From Salvator merianae (taxonomy: Eukaryota > Chordata > Lepidosauria > Squamata > Teiidae): a stretch of 64,000 nucleotides of DNA. A program made the translations under genes and the position numbers. The notes under the pieces were generated by a model, which was given only the letters and a program-made list of their open reading frames with translations, was not told where the DNA came from and did no database searches. The DNA is taken from the NCBI GenBank assembly GCA_003586115.2, contig QVOM02000034.1, forward strand, positions 16,539,289 to 16,603,288, read 5' to 3'. Each line of letters opens with the position of its first letter. Positions within the stretch are counted from its first letter, which is position 1. Shown in pieces: positions 34,880 through 47,075 of this stretch.

Positions 34880-35310
34880 TGGCAGGCAATTTAGTGATAT
34901 TCTGGAATAAACCTAATCCAGGATAATTGCTTGTTGCCTATTTTCAGACTGGGAACAAGAGAGCAAGCAAAAAGACTTACCTGTCTGGATGCCATACTCC
35001 TACCATTGATGCACCATGTACCTAAGTGCACAATTGCCACCTCCATGCATGTGCGACCACCATTTTTGGGCCCCACACATACACAGTGGCTATCTCCAAG
35101 ATGGCGGTTCCTGGGAGCAGTGTCCAAACAGATGTGTTAATATTGCTTATAGTGGAAAAAATTGCTAAAGAGTCATTTTTCCCACAATGGTGATATTGTG
35201 GAATATAGCCCCTATATCCCGGGACTATGTTGGGATCCCCACAGACATGTCTGGCAATCCCAAATAGTCTTGGGATACTACCAGTTTTACAGCCTGTCTG
35301 GATGCAGCCT
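34880..35310. mobile_element. possible longer family G relative
   Basis: The right end 'gcctgtctggatgcagcct' (35,286-35,306) is a family G terminus. At the left, 'gatattctggaataaacc' resembles the inner G arm. The interior is different, with inward words such as 'ttacctgtctggatgcc' at about 34,977. Boundaries are uncertain. Confidence 0.3.
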
Positions 35311-36106
35311 AAGGTACCAAAATAATAATAAAATCCCAAGGTCCTATTTTAGTTCACTGGTGGTTTCTAAGTACATTATCTCCTCAGCAACATATAATGT
35401 TCTCATTCTGCAGATAGAAGCGATTACAGTGTCAGAACCACAATTTGCTATGATCATAGAGACATCATACTGTCATGGCAACCCACAGCCCACACATGGC
35501 ATGAATATGCACAACCCAACATCCTGGCTTAAGCAGCCCTCATGCCACTATGAAGTGAAATTCAAGTGGAAGGCAGTTGGGTATTTACTTGCCACTCATC
35601 TTCCTGAATAGATCCTGTGAAAATGGAGGGCAGAACACCTCAGAACTTGCCTGTGTTGGCCTGACTCCACAGTGGAATGGGGCTGTCTCCCCCTACCACT
35701 CAGATTCCTCTGCTTGTCTTCCTCAGTTTGGATGAGAGGGTATCTCTAACATGATGTCACTGGGTACAGTTTACCAACTGGCTTTGCCCCTAGTCAATAA
35801 ATAAAGATATCATTTATTACACTAGATAGAGCTATTTGTTGCCCTGCTATTGGCAGGACTTTCACTTGGTGCCAGGAAGTGAGGATAATCTATCTAGTCC
35901 CAGCTCACCAACAACCTGAAATATTAGAAAGAATCCAAAAATTCAGTGGAAGCTCAAATTTGTGAGAGTTCTCTGAAACTCAAAAGTACAACTTTTCCAA
36001 ATTTGGGAGTTGTCCCTGTGCTATGAAATATCATCGTATATATGATTGCTCATGTTACCTGATTTGGTGATGAAAATACTTTTAGAGCCCACCAATTGAC
36101 ACTTTG
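35311..36106. other. gene-free DNA with an LTR-like junction
   Basis: No gene is recognised. The only structured part is 35,796-35,886 (AATAAA followed by a primer-binding-site-like word), listed separately. Confidence 0.45.
35796..35886 (+). other. possible LTR end plus primer-binding site
   Basis: Overlapping AATAAA signals (35,796-35,805) are followed about 60 bp later by tttca (35,860-35,864) and then TGGTGCCAGGAAGTGAGGAT from 35,867. LTR retroelements carry R/U5, a terminal CA and then an 18-nt primer site beginning TGG. This word resembles tRNA-Leu-type primer sites (TGGTGTCAGAAGTGGGAT) with a few changes. No gag/pol frame follows and no second LTR was found, so this would be a remnant at most. 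Confidence 0.2.
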
Positions 36107-36617
36107 ACCATTTCCACACTTCCACTGGGTGGAACATTCCAGCTCAAATTACTTTGGCAGAACCATTTCTAGCTGGAGTAGTCCCACTGTCCCAGAAAAA
36201 GGCTGTCCACATTTGGGTGGCCTCTTCTGGGATAGGCCCATGCCACCCCAAAGCTCAAGTGAATTTTGGAGCTGGATGCAAGGGCTCCAACTGCAAGGAC
36301 TAAAGTTCCTGGCCTCAGAGGCCTAGGGGGATGCATTTTCGTGCTGTAGCACCCAAATGTGTCCCATTGCTAAACTGGAACAGGGAAGCATGCACCCTTC
36401 TGCATGTCTCACTGGACTGGTCTAGCCATTCCTGGAGCATCGGTAGACCTGAAAAACAAACTATTTTTACCACCTTGGACCAGGCCACTCCATCAATGTG
36501 GAAGCAGCATGCTAGCAGGGAGCAGGGCCTCTCTAAACTACACCAGAGTGCAGAAGAGAGAGGTCCCACAGAGGGACAGGCCCCGCGCTATACCAGACTA
36601 TCAATAAGTGTGAAACA
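36107..36617. mobile_element. possible MITE, E-like termini
   Basis: It starts gaccatttccacacttcc and ends 'aataagtgtgaaacattgg', giving degraded inverted termini with the cacactt/aagtgtg core. The interior is GC-richer than the flanks. The plus frame of 159 codons that starts inside it runs out past the right end into AT-rich DNA and shows no domain. Confidence 0.35.
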
Positions 36618-37810
36618 TTGGAAAATGTGGGCATATATTTACTGGTTCATACTAGTTTATTTTTCATGCAGACTCCCAAAGAATTCTAAAAATGATAGTG
36701 TGTTTATAGTGTTTGGAAATAATAGTGAGGCAACATATATGGAAATAATTCACTTTGTTCACCTCTCCAGTATTTTGTTTCCTCAACTCATGCCACTGAC
36801 TTGGTTATAAAACAAACATAAGTTTGTATTGCCAAAATCTCCAGGGACTCCCGAATTGGTCTCTTTTAGTTGAAGCATATTGTAAAAGGGCATAAGCATC
36901 ATTTTTATTTTAAAAATAGGCTACCCTTTGTTTTGATCTATAATGAAGTAATGGCATCAGCAAAGAAGGAAGCACTCCTATAATTTTAAATCAGTCTTGT
37001 GACACAATCTTGGAACATTGTTGATATACAGCTGCCATAAATTTGTCGGTGGCATATTGATGAGCACCTTCATAATTCCTTAATTGTACAGAAACCATTA
37101 AACAAGAATGTTAAGGTGAAAAAGAAACCCTGGTGGATGTTAAAAGAGACTATAAGCATATCAAGACGCCTAAATTAAAAGGGGTTATAAAGGTCAAGAG
37201 CACTTCTTCATTGCTGATGGATTTATGAAGGAGACCTAGAGAAGAATGGATTTCTCCATATATATAATTTCAGTTCAAGGAAACAAACAGATGTGATAAT
37301 TTTCTTCTGTGGAAAAATTGAAAAAAATCATCTTAAGTGAGAAATTACATCAGTTACTCTTGCATTACTCTGCTCCCTCCCTTGTAGGTGAGTTGGTTTT
37401 TAGCAAAACAAGCCATATCCAATGACTGCATAACAATTTTAGAGAGAAGGTTAGGGTGAAGAGATTAGATGGATGATTTTTATTCTTTCTCAAAACCAGA
37501 AGGGCCAGCATGAGCCTTGAATGGCAGTGACACGGAAGCTGGCAGAACCATATTTGCACAATCCGGGAGAAATATTGTTGTTCAAAAGAATAGCTTCCTA
37601 CCCTTTCATGAAATGTTAGTTGGATTTTAATGAATTGAATTTTAATTGCGCATTATAGTTTTATTGCACTGGTTCTATTGTATCCTTCCATGAGACCATA
37701 GGATATCAGGTGAGAGAGAAATGTAAATAACTAAATAAATCTTTGCATATTAAGATAAATGCTATACTAACATAATCCATGGAAGGGTCTGCATGGGGGT
37801 GGGGGGAGCT
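36618..37810. other. gene-free DNA
   Basis: No gene or recognisable repeat is seen; unique AT-rich sequence. Confidence 0.5.
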
Positions 37811-37943
37811 CTATAAGGTAGGTGAGAACTCAGCTGTGACGAGCCCGAGGTCACCCAGCTGGCTTCATGCAGAGTTCAGACTTGAACCAGGAGAGTTCCA
37901 GATAAGAGTCTGACATGCTAACCACAAGGCCAAACTGGCTCAC
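37811..37943 (+). repeat. MIR/CORE-SINE-like repeat
   Basis: The order of words is 'ctataaggtaggtgagaac', 'gagcccgaggtcacccagct', 'ggcttcatgcagagttcaga', 'cttgaaccaggag', 'gagtctgacatgctaacca', 'caaactggctc'. This matches the MIR/CORE-SINE class ('cccaaggtcacccagct', 'gaatcaaacccgg', 'taaccactacaccaaactggct'). Heavily substituted, so ancient. Confidence 0.7.
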
Positions 37944-38027
37944 AAAGAGTTCTTAGCATGCTTGATGGCCCAGTATATTGGCCAGTGCAGAACTGTGCTG
38001 TGACTACATTGCCTGTACTAAAATTAA

Positions 38028-38461
38028 GGGCCTGTTCACATTTGCTGGCCTGGCATGGTATAATAATACCATATCAAACCAGTGAAGATCAAGTATGATA
38101 GCGGCCATTTGTGCTTCAGGCATTAAACTAGCCCTCTGCTTCACCAGCAGGGCTTGAAGTACAAATGGCCAGCCCAGAGCTGCCCAGATTGCTGAGGCAA
38201 TAGCCACACCGGCATCCAGTGAGAGGTCAGCTGTTGCCATGGCAGACTGGATGTGGTGCACAACTGCACAGCCACAGTCACTCCACGGTGCCCACTCGCT
38301 ATGGCAGAAGATGCAGATGCTGATGTCCAGGAATGATCCGTACACTTCTGGTAAGTCCACCGCTGGATGGTTTTGGGGGAGGCTGCTGTGGCTCTCCAGT
38401 GTGGAGGGGTCTCACCAGTGAGCAGACTAACGCTCATTATGAAACAAGTGCAAACAGGCCC
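38028..38461. mobile_element. MITE family E copy with TAA target duplication
   Basis: It starts gggcctgttcacatttg and ends acaagtgcaaacaggccc; the two ends pair over 14 of 17 positions. It is flanked by taa (38,025-38,027) and taa (38,462-38,464). The right half carries 'cagtgagcagactaacgctcattatg', the mirrored family lead-in, and the interior has the 'ggtatggtattattatacc'-type dyad near 38,050-38,075. No coding capacity; inserted next to a partial family H copy. Confidence 0.7.
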
Positions 38462-38464
38462 TAA

Positions 38465-39077
38465 AAATATGTTCACATATCACCTATAGTCATCTCACGT
38501 ACTGTTGCTATCACACCCCGGGAAACATTGACCTAAAGCTTTTTTACTTGTTTTGTTTTCCTGTTTTCTGTTTCATTTCCAGTTTTTCCATCAAACTGGA
38601 CTTTGTTCAGTTCTGGCCATATACTCATCATTTAAACATATATGTCTTCTCCAGTGTGAACACTGAAGTAGTACTTCAGAACATCTGGAAACATCTGGAT
38701 GGGGAAAAACCCTGTAGTATGGGATGGAGCTGAAATGACAAGTGACTTAAAAATTAAATATGGAAATTCTGTCTAGTAAATTCTTATTTACACTAATGCC
38801 TTTGTTTTAATTCGTTTATTGCCCCCTTGTGATTTTCTTTGAATGTAGGCAGCTGCTTTTATTATTGTTTTACAGAGGAAGATAGAAAAAAAAAGGTGTC
38901 TTAAAGAAATAGAAAAGAATTAAAGGAGAGAAATGCCTAAATTTTTGGAAGCCTATTTGCAAGAGAACTCTTCCACACTCATTTTGGCTTCTTCAAAGGA
39001 CTGCGTTCTACATGTTATGTTAAATGTTTTTTCTACACCTGTCTAAATGTTGGTAGGCTTCCTTCATGATTACCTCT
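38465..39077. other. gene-free DNA
   Basis: No gene or repeat is recognised. Confidence 0.5.
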
Positions 39078-39485
39078 TAAGAACATACGGTGAGTTCTGC
39101 TAGTTCAGGTCATAGTCCATCTGGCCCAGCATCGTGTCTCACACAATGGCCCATCAACTGCTTCTGGGCGTTTTCAAGTAGAAGATGAAGGCAAGATGAA
39201 CCTTTGCCTGCTTTTGACTCTCTGAAAATGGCCTTCAGAGGCATCTTCCTGTCTTGCCAACCTGGGTATGGTCCTTAGGCATCCATTCTAGTAGCCACTG
39301 ATACACCTGTCCTTCATGTATTTGTTTATTTAGGCTGGTTGCAATCAGTACCAGTTCTGGTAGTAAATTCCACAGACCGAAGACTTGCTGGGTGAAAAAT
39401 ACTTCCCCTTGTTGGTCCTAACTCTCCTACCCATCAACTTCATAGAGTGTTCCCTAGTTCTAGTGCTGTTGCTATAGGGAAAATA
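39078..39485 (-). mobile_element. L3/CR1 LINE 3' fragment
   Basis: The minus strand of this segment aligns by eye with 62,170-62,520, the 3' end of the large LINE. It covers the end of ORF2 ('accaacaaggggaagtatttttcaccc', 'gaatttactaccag') and the 3' UTR through 'gctgggccagatggactatg' to the terminal 'tatgttctt' equivalent at 39,078. It is 5'-truncated, with one small interruption near 39,322-39,345. Confidence 0.75.
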
Positions 39486-41119
39486 ATACATCTTAGTATT
39501 TATATTGTTTTGTTAAGCTAACAGATCCCATACACCTTGGACTTAAAGTCAGCTGGATGATGCATCATGGTATCTACAAAGGCTTGAGGAAAAATGGTTC
39601 TCAAGCACATATTTGCTTTGCCAGCTTTATGATTTGTTACCCATCTTGTGGGTTTTTAAACAGAGACCTGTACTTAGTGTTCAAATTAATGGCCCTGTAG
39701 TATATGTACGAGTAAAAACATTCAGTACAATGTACATAATAGTTGCATTTCTATGATATACATACTTGGTAAAAGCTTTCCCATTTTCATCATTCAGACA
39801 AGTATAATCTAATAAATCATGAATGGGAAATAGCTGTGGGATAAGGGTTGGGGGAAAGCAGTGGATTTTTATAGTGGGTAATACAAAAAGCCTTCTATAT
39901 GTCCAGTTGTAGCACGTTCTTCTTTTTTGGCTGAGTTGTTGCAAAAATATGAAAGTAAAGCTTGCAGGTCAAAAGGAGAAGGGTGAGGGAGGCGGCATGG
40001 AGAGATAGAGGAAAGACGGAGACCCCATGCAGAACCAACATGTGGCTTTGCAGAGATTAACCCCAAGACAGTGCAGCCTTGAATAGAAAAATGCTTCCCA
40101 GCCCTGTAGTATTAACAACAATTTCTTCACGAAGAATATAAATGCTGCCAATTTTCCCGTATTTTTTACATTATTAATCTTTTTACTCAGATTCTGAAAC
40201 AATCTAGGTAGTTAACAATTGAACTCAAATGGCCAAGTTGATATAATAATAACAAAAGAAATGCAGACTATTAAACTGCTGAACTCAGCAGTAAAAACAC
40301 TTTCATGTATGGGCACCTGTTCGTCCCTCTGAACACAAGGAGAAAAGAATATTCACTGGCAGAGCAATAGGTATGTGATGATGGCTTTTACTGTTTTCTT
40401 CCTCAGCAGTTATGTGGATTACTTAAAATACATGAGCCCTACATATTTTTGCAGAAGTTAGGTTCCACCAAATGCACATGAATATGGAATTTGCAAATAC
40501 ATAGGCATTTCCACTATAGGAAATAAGAGGTTAGGAAAACACCCATTGTTTCCCTTCTCCAATTTGAAAATACCTATCATTTCCCCACTCCAATTTTTTA
40601 ACCTTTGAAAGCAGTACAGAGATGTGGCAAAGCCTTGTTTATGAGCCAGAAGTAGCCTAAAAGGGCTTTTTCTGCTGGTGGGAAGAGCAGAAGCAATGGA
40701 GGAGATTGCCCAGCAACATTTGACAGAATTTTGCAGTTGTTAAACAGCTTGACAGCTTAAAAAAATTCTACAAGCTCACCTAATTTCCATTTATCCATTT
40801 ATCAATTTCCATTTTTATTTGTATACTGCCTTTCCAAAAAATTGCTCAAGGCACTTTGCAACAGAAAAGACACGCAATCAGAAGAATACAATACATAATA
40901 GTTTATAAAATTTACACAATACCAAATAATACATTATAAAATTACATAATGATCTCTGAGGCATGGTGGAGTCCAGAGCAGCTGACCAAAGGGGTCCAGT
41001 TCTGCAAAGATGCATCTCCTCAAGGGTAACAGTGCCCAGCAAGGTAATAGGGCACTGTGAATATGTGAAGCACAACAATTGAGAGGTTGTATTGTTATGT
41101 ATCAGCTCGTTTTCAATTA
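39486..41119. other. gene-free DNA; one SINE/L2-type tail
   Basis: No gene is recognised. At 40,795-40,880 'tttttatttgtatactgcctttccaaaa ... ctcaaggcactttgca' is the reverse complement of a common squamate L2/SINE-type 3' tail; boundaries approximate. Confidence 0.45.
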
Positions 41120-41510
41120 ATATATTATGCATGGTGTGAAAAAGTTGGATAGAGGAAAATTATTTTCTTTACTGCACAGGGGGTACTCTATGAAACTGAA
41201 GGAAAATTAGGACCAACAAGAGGAAGTATTTTTTCACCCAGAGAGTCATCAGTCTGTGGAATTTGCTACCAGAAGAGGTGGTTACAACAACCAGCCTGGA
41301 TATCTTTAAGAAAGAGTTAGACAAATGCATGGAGGATAGATGTATCAATAGCTACTAGAATGGATGCCTAGGTACCACCTCCAGGTTGGAGAGACCATCA
41401 GGATGCCTCTAAAGTCCATTTTCAGGGAGTTGGGAGCAAGTGAAGGTTTTTCCTTTGTCTTCTGCTTGAGAATGCCCAGAATTAGTAGGGCTGCTCTTGC
41501 ATTCTTATAT
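41120..41510 (+). mobile_element. L3/CR1 LINE 3' fragment
   Basis: Aligns by eye with 62,065-62,520 on the same strand: 'aggaagtattttttcaccc', 'gtctgtggaatttgctacc', 'tatcaatagctactagaatgg', 'tgcctaggtacc', then 'cttctgcttgagaatgcccag'. The stretch equivalent to 'caattggtggaccactgtgtg...gctgggctagatgg' is deleted before the terminal 'gctgctcttgcattctta'. 5'-truncated, inactive. Confidence 0.8.
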
Positions 41511-44500
41511 TGCTAGCAGTGGAACTATGCTGACTAAAGCTAATACAAAGGAAAAAAGGCATAGTTTTAAAAGTTTTCAGTGGAAACTGCAGCTGTCTTC
41601 TCCCTTTAGTCTCCCTCTTTGCTACTATTTTTTAACAGTATAAAACACTTAAGCAATGTTTTACTGGCTTTTGCAACAAAAGAACACAGAGAAATGCAGA
41701 TCAGATACAAAAGTATCAATCACTAATGTGATAATTGTGCTTCCCACTATTTCGCAATGAACTAACTAGCACTAATTCAATAATTCGATAAAATAACAAG
41801 CACTATAACAGCTGCATGGAGTTAACTTGCTTCCAGTAAGAGATATGTATTTGCGCTTTCATTTAACATCATTTCAATCTGGAAAATAGGGATAGAATGA
41901 CTGTAATGATCCAGCCCAGCACCCAACTTGGCACTGGAAACTGCTAATGTTGACTTTTTGATAGCCCTGTCTAGGTGATATCTGGGAGATTAGAAAGCTT
42001 TGTGACCCATTGTCTATGTTACTTTGCCTACAACTATTTTCCCACCTTGAAAGTTTGCCCTTCCTTTCTTGCCCCACCACAGCATAAGAAAAGTATATAC
42101 ATTGCTCTGATTTGGAGACTGAATTAAGTGGGTAGTGTTCTTGAGGATTCCTCCATCACTTCCACTCCCCACTGTTGCCCAGTAGGCAGAATCCCTCCTT
42201 ATGCTGAAATTACTACTCTGAGGTAGGAGAAGCCATTCACCCCTTGCTAGAGAAATTAAGCTTGAATGAACCTCTATTCTCTCCTTCCTCCTTGTGTTAA
42301 GATCCATTAATCCACTGTGCCCTTCCATCACAGAACAGAGGCACTGGGAAAGAGAACCCTCTCTTTCTCTTCACCTTTTAAGTCCTTGGAAACTTGACTT
42401 TGCAGAAGATCTGAAAATTTATGTATAGTGAATAATATCTGTGCAAGGCTTGACCTCTCAGGCATTTGTCATGAATGCATTCAAGGAGCTTGCTTATTTA
42501 GTATTTTCCTGACTACCTTGATTTAAATGCCTTACTTTGATGTGTTGCTGCTGCAGGGCAGAGCACTACAAGATAGAAGGAATCCATCTCTCTCCCTCTC
42601 CCTTTTTCCCCCTAATAGCCTGTGAAACATCATGATATGACTCTGGAAGGGTGCAAATTTCACCCAATTTCCTGCCTTCTTTTCTTTAGCTGAGTTAGTG
42701 CTTGAGAGGAGCTGTTTCCCAGATGGTGTGGTGGAAAACATTGAAGACTGTGTGTAGGACACTAATTCGGAAGAGCTGAGAACCAGTGAGGAGTTTATTT
42801 TATTCAGATTGGGAGGTTTGGAGTCAATTTATACTTTCAGTTGCATAGGAATTCACAGTTCCCGTAAAAAATCATTCAGCCATTCCTAAATATTCTTCAG
42901 CTTGCAACAGTATCTAATCTAAACTTGATTGACAATATAATTGCTGTTTGCTGTCTGCCTGAAGCACTACTATTCTTTTGCCTGATGCTTGATTCTACTT
43001 ATTGTTAACAGAGATCATTTATATTTATAATGAAAACTCCTGATCATTAGGACTTCTCCTTATGCTTCTCCCCAGGGCTGCCAACTTGGACTAAACATCA
43101 GCCAGGCTTTTTTTTGGGGGGGAGGGGGGCTTTTTATGTCTAAGATAATTAGTTTGCTTGAGTATCTGGCAGCCCTGATCTCTCCATCCTTTCAAACCCA
43201 TACCTTGCCAACTGCTTCTGTTAAATTTACCCCATTCACAGTACAGTCTCATTAGTTGTGAACTGGAAGCTAATTTCCCCTTCCCAGTATAAACCAGTTC
43301 ACATAAAAATATAGTCCTTCCATTATTAATACATGCAGTCTCAAACACAGAGGGACTATCGTGCTTGATTGAAAAGGAGACGAAAGCATTTGGCATTCAC
43401 TGGCAGATAAAGAGAACCTAGTATCTAGGAGAAGGAATTATCTGTGTTGTAGTCTAAATTTATAGAGAACTTGCTACCAGCTACTGTCCACTGGGTGACC
43501 CACTCTTTGCTTTAAGGGTGTTTGCAAGCAGGACATGAAAACATGTGACATTGACCCAAATATGTGGCAGTCAATAGCAGCTGATTATAGTATATGGAAG
43601 CAGACTGTTTGGACAGGAGCAAAGAAGAATAGAGAATGGAGAATTCTGCTGAAGGAGGAAAGGAAAGTGTAGGCATCAAAAAGAAACATCAAACTCTGGG
43701 AAACTTTGGCCATGCTGGCCTATTTGTCTGGGTGGTTGTTGCTGAAGTCAGCTTTGAGCTTCCAAAATTAGCATGCCTGTGTTGTTGACTTGAGCTCTGA
43801 AAGAAGAACAAATCTAAGGAACATGTGTGTGTGTGTGGGGGGGGGGTGAGTCAAGGATAGAGATGCTGCATCACCTGTGCATTTTTTTCATCTTAGCCAT
43901 GGTCCCAGATTGGTACTTGTCCTTGGCACTGACTCAGACAGGATATTGGCCCAGGATACTGAGCATGCATCATGTCATCAGCGATCTGGCATCATTGGTG
44001 GTTTTTGTGAGTATATGTATGGTTTTTGGAAAGCCATTCTACCTGGAACTGCAACCATTAGGAAAATGACCCAGGACTTCTGGAGCTATTCCCCTAAACT
44101 GATGATGCTCCTTAGGAGGTATGGGAATGTCCCCTTTGAGCCATAAGCTGTACTTACAAGTGGGAAGAGAGAGAAGAACTACATTGTGTAGCTTCTTTCT
44201 GTAGAATAGGTTAGTTGTACAAAGATGGACTTGGTGCTTTCTCTTCATCTTAGTTGTAGTGAACAGATTTGGTTGTTATTGTAATATAGTGTCTGTTTTT
44301 CTTCCCTTATTTTTGCATTGGATAACAAGAAAACACCTGCTTTGGAACTTTGAAAATATGTATATGTTCCTTGGCAGCAAAGAGCCCTTGACTCAATTTG
44401 GCAGCAAGAAAGATATCTAAATCCAGGGCTTGCATCAACCAATTGCAAAAGGCTACACAGTGACTCACAGATGAAGATATAGCAAAATATTGGTGACTGA

Positions 44501-44534
44501 GAGCAGAAATATGTCTTTTTTAAACGCATGGGCA
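41511..44534. other. gene-free DNA
   Basis: No gene is recognised. 43,825-43,848 is a short GT/G simple tract. The plus frames at 43,827-44,146 begin in that tract and have no domain signature. Confidence 0.5.
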
Positions 44535-44645
44535 CTTTGAACTGTTCTAGAACAGTTCATCAAACACTCAGTGTTCAGTTGTGCATTAAACACTTTATTC
44601 AAACATAAAGGGATGTTAAGTTAAAAAAACAAACACTTTGAACAC
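44535..44645. repeat. gaac/gttc-rich repeat scrap
   Basis: 'ctttgaactgttctagaacagttcatcaaacactc' and 'aaacactttgaacaccc' repeat the wording of the element at 4,450-4,805, including a gttctagaac palindrome. Probably a fragment of the same interspersed family. Confidence 0.4.
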
Positions 44646-44734
44646 CCTCTGTTTACTATGAACTGCATACAAATAGAATCATTTCAGTTTGCTTGCTTGC
44701 TTTCCATCAGAGGTGCTTTCTTTACTATATGTAA

Positions 44735-44835
44735 AGGCAGTGACTAACCCAAGGCCACCCACTGAGTTTCCAGGGCTAAATGAAGACTTGAACTCAGGTG
44801 CAGATGCAGTAAGGAGGGATGAAGCAAAGACAGTC
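44735..44835 (+). repeat. MIR-like SINE fragment
   Basis: 'cagtgactaacccaaggccaccca', 'ctgagtttccagggctaaatg' and 'gacttgaactcaggt' follow the MIR core and tRNA-like order ('cccaaggtcaccca', 'gatttgaacccaggt'). Short and old. Confidence 0.5.
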
Positions 44836-45279
44836 ACTTTGGCTTTGCTTGTGCCAAATGATTTGATGTGAACCAGATCAAAACACACTTTGATGAAGTC
44901 AAAGAAAAGCCACCAAATTGCAACTTTTCCCTTTTCCTCACCATGTAGTGCAAACAATTACTGTTTCGTTGTTGCAGATTCAATCAGATACTCTAGTTAC
45001 TACAGTCCATTGGCTCCTCTTAGACATGCTGGCTCTCCCTGCAGACTGCAAATTATATTATATTGGTTATCCCTGCTCCCTCTAACATTTTAGCATGCTT
45101 TTTGCTGCTGACACTCAGCTCAAAAAGGACAAATTTCTCTACCAGTTTAGGCTTTCAATTGTTCCTCATATGATTCTATATTTTTGAAGGAAATGAATAA
45201 CTAAATAGGACAGGTATCTCTTATTTATTGTCTACCTTTTTCTGATTTGGTGAGAATATTTCTGTGAATATTGCATAAA

Positions 45280-45760
45280 AAAGGAAGTCACTCCATTCAA
45301 GAGAAACAACAACATCCAGGAGACTTTTTAAAAATCTAAACAGTCACACAATGAAAGAGAGGGAACCTAGCATTACTGAAACGTTTATTTCCTACCTGAA
45401 AAGCAAAACTGAAAAACATTCACCACAACTTTAATTATTTTCTAATTATTTCTGCTTCACACATCTCCAAATTCAGTAATTACCAGCATTTTCCTCAACA
45501 TACCGGTTTGCTGGTTTGTTAATTATACCAGCAATCTATGCCAGAATCACAATCCAGTCATGCAATTGCCTTGCTTAAAAATAAAAATAAAAAATAAAAG
45601 CAAGAGGAAAATAACCTTTTGCTTACCTTGAAGCTTAACCCAATAGGCATTTAACTGAGTGTCAGAGACAGAAAATTAAAATAATCAATGAACGTCGTTT
45701 GCAGGCTAGCCAATGTCATTGCCATTAATTTACCTCTCCTCTCAAGTGATCAGAATAGTT
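45280..45760. promoter_or_regulatory. candidate conserved non-coding block
   Basis: Unique AT-rich sequence with clustered homeodomain- and forkhead-like words (ttaattattttctaattatt, gtttgttaattatacc, aaaataatcaatgaac, gccattaattt) and no repeat signature. Another unique block with regulatory-like texture; low certainty without alignments. Confidence 0.25.
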
Positions 45761-45925
45761 TTTTTCCACTTGTTCCTGATGGTCTCTCAATAAAATTATC
45801 AACTGTAGCCCACTCCACATTGCAGACTCCAGAAATGTGATCATTTATTGGTTCTTTTCTTATTTTAAGCATGTGAATTGTAATGAGACTGTATTGTCTT
45901 TTTATCCTTTAGGTTTCCGAGATTT

Positions 45926-46064
45926 GGACTGTATCCAGACATTGCTTACTTATTCAGCTATATTTGGATTTTCTGGAATAAAGCATGGATAGTCTGGAAT
46001 AACCATGCTTTATTCTGGAGTATCCAAATATAGCAGGATAAGTAAGTGACGTGTGGATGCAGCA
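45926..46064. mobile_element. MITE family G, palindromic copy (139 bp)
   Basis: The left arm ggactgtatccagacattgc, continuing ttacttattcagctatattt and a tctggaataaagcatgg core, is mirrored by ccatgctttattctgga, 'tatccaaatatagcagg', 'ataagtaag' and 'gtggatgcagc'. The stem spans almost the whole element. Confidence 0.8.
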
Positions 46065-46437
46065 CTGAAGTCTTTCTTCTAGTTGATACACCTAAAAGAT
46101 ATAAGAACATAAATGTTTATGTTTCATTAAATTAATTTCTAGTATTTAATTTTAAATGATATTTAGCATAGTGTAAGATCTAGTTGCTTCATGCTTCATC
46201 CTAGTCAAGAGTTTTGGTTTATGAAGCATTCCAAGTAATAGTAAGCAAGCAAATTACTGCAAAAGTGAGCAATAGAAGTATCAAGGTTGTGCAATTGAAG
46301 TTCTCTTCTTCAAGGTATGCATTTAGGACACTGGAAATATTCTCAAGACCAGCACCACCAGGTGGGCATTTTAAATCAGAAGACATTATATATAGTGAAA
46401 AGTATATTCAGTAATGCATTTTTACTGGAAAACAGTG

Positions 46438-46571
46438 ATTCTGCACTGGACTAGCAAGCATACTAGGAGATTGTCTTCTATATGATGTAAGGTCTCCCTT
46501 AAAGCACACCAGCGTGTGGAAAGGAAGCTCCTAGTATGTTTGCTGGTCCAATATACAGGCCAGTACAGAAT
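46438..46571. mobile_element. MITE family H copy (134 bp)
   Basis: The left arm attctgcactggactagcaa and right arm 'ttgctggtccaatatacagg' plus 'ccagtacagaat' are inverted copies. The inner arms catactaggaga / ctcctagtatg also pair. Same family as 31,121-31,241. Confidence 0.65.
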
Positions 46572-47075
46572 CATCCGCACAGTGATACCTACAGAAATAC
46601 CTGCATCTGTATAGCTACAAATTTGTTACGGTCAAATCCTAAAATTCACTCAAAACTGAGCAGAAATCAAATTTCTTGGCCATCTTTACTCATCACCTAT
46701 TTGATTCTGGACAATCAGTTGATCAGCTACACAAGTAGCTTGCTCATTGCCTTCCACTGTGGGGAGAGTTATTTCTGTCAGCTTGGCCACTGCACTGCCA
46801 TCTTTGAAGCTCTATAACATCAGACTGTGCCTGCTTGCATATTTCATTGATTCTGCTTTACCCTTGTTGTAGAGATAAATATGTAACAGTTGGGAAATAA
46901 TTGGAGGTGGTGGTGTTCCATAGTCACTGGGAGCCTGAGAGAAATGGGGAGTTAACTTGGGTGTCTGATGTAAGGGCCACCTCTGTCAACATGAGTGGGA
47001 TGCTATTTTCTGTGTGATCTTTTATGAATAAATGCTGATATGCTGGTATAAAGGAAAGTCTCCTTGGGTGTTTTT
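46572..47075. other. gene-free DNA
   Basis: No gene or clear repeat is seen between two MITEs. Confidence 0.5.

Noticed and set aside
36331..36810. 159-codon plus frame
   Set aside because: Begins inside a probable MITE and continues into unrelated AT-rich DNA; composition changes abruptly at the edge.
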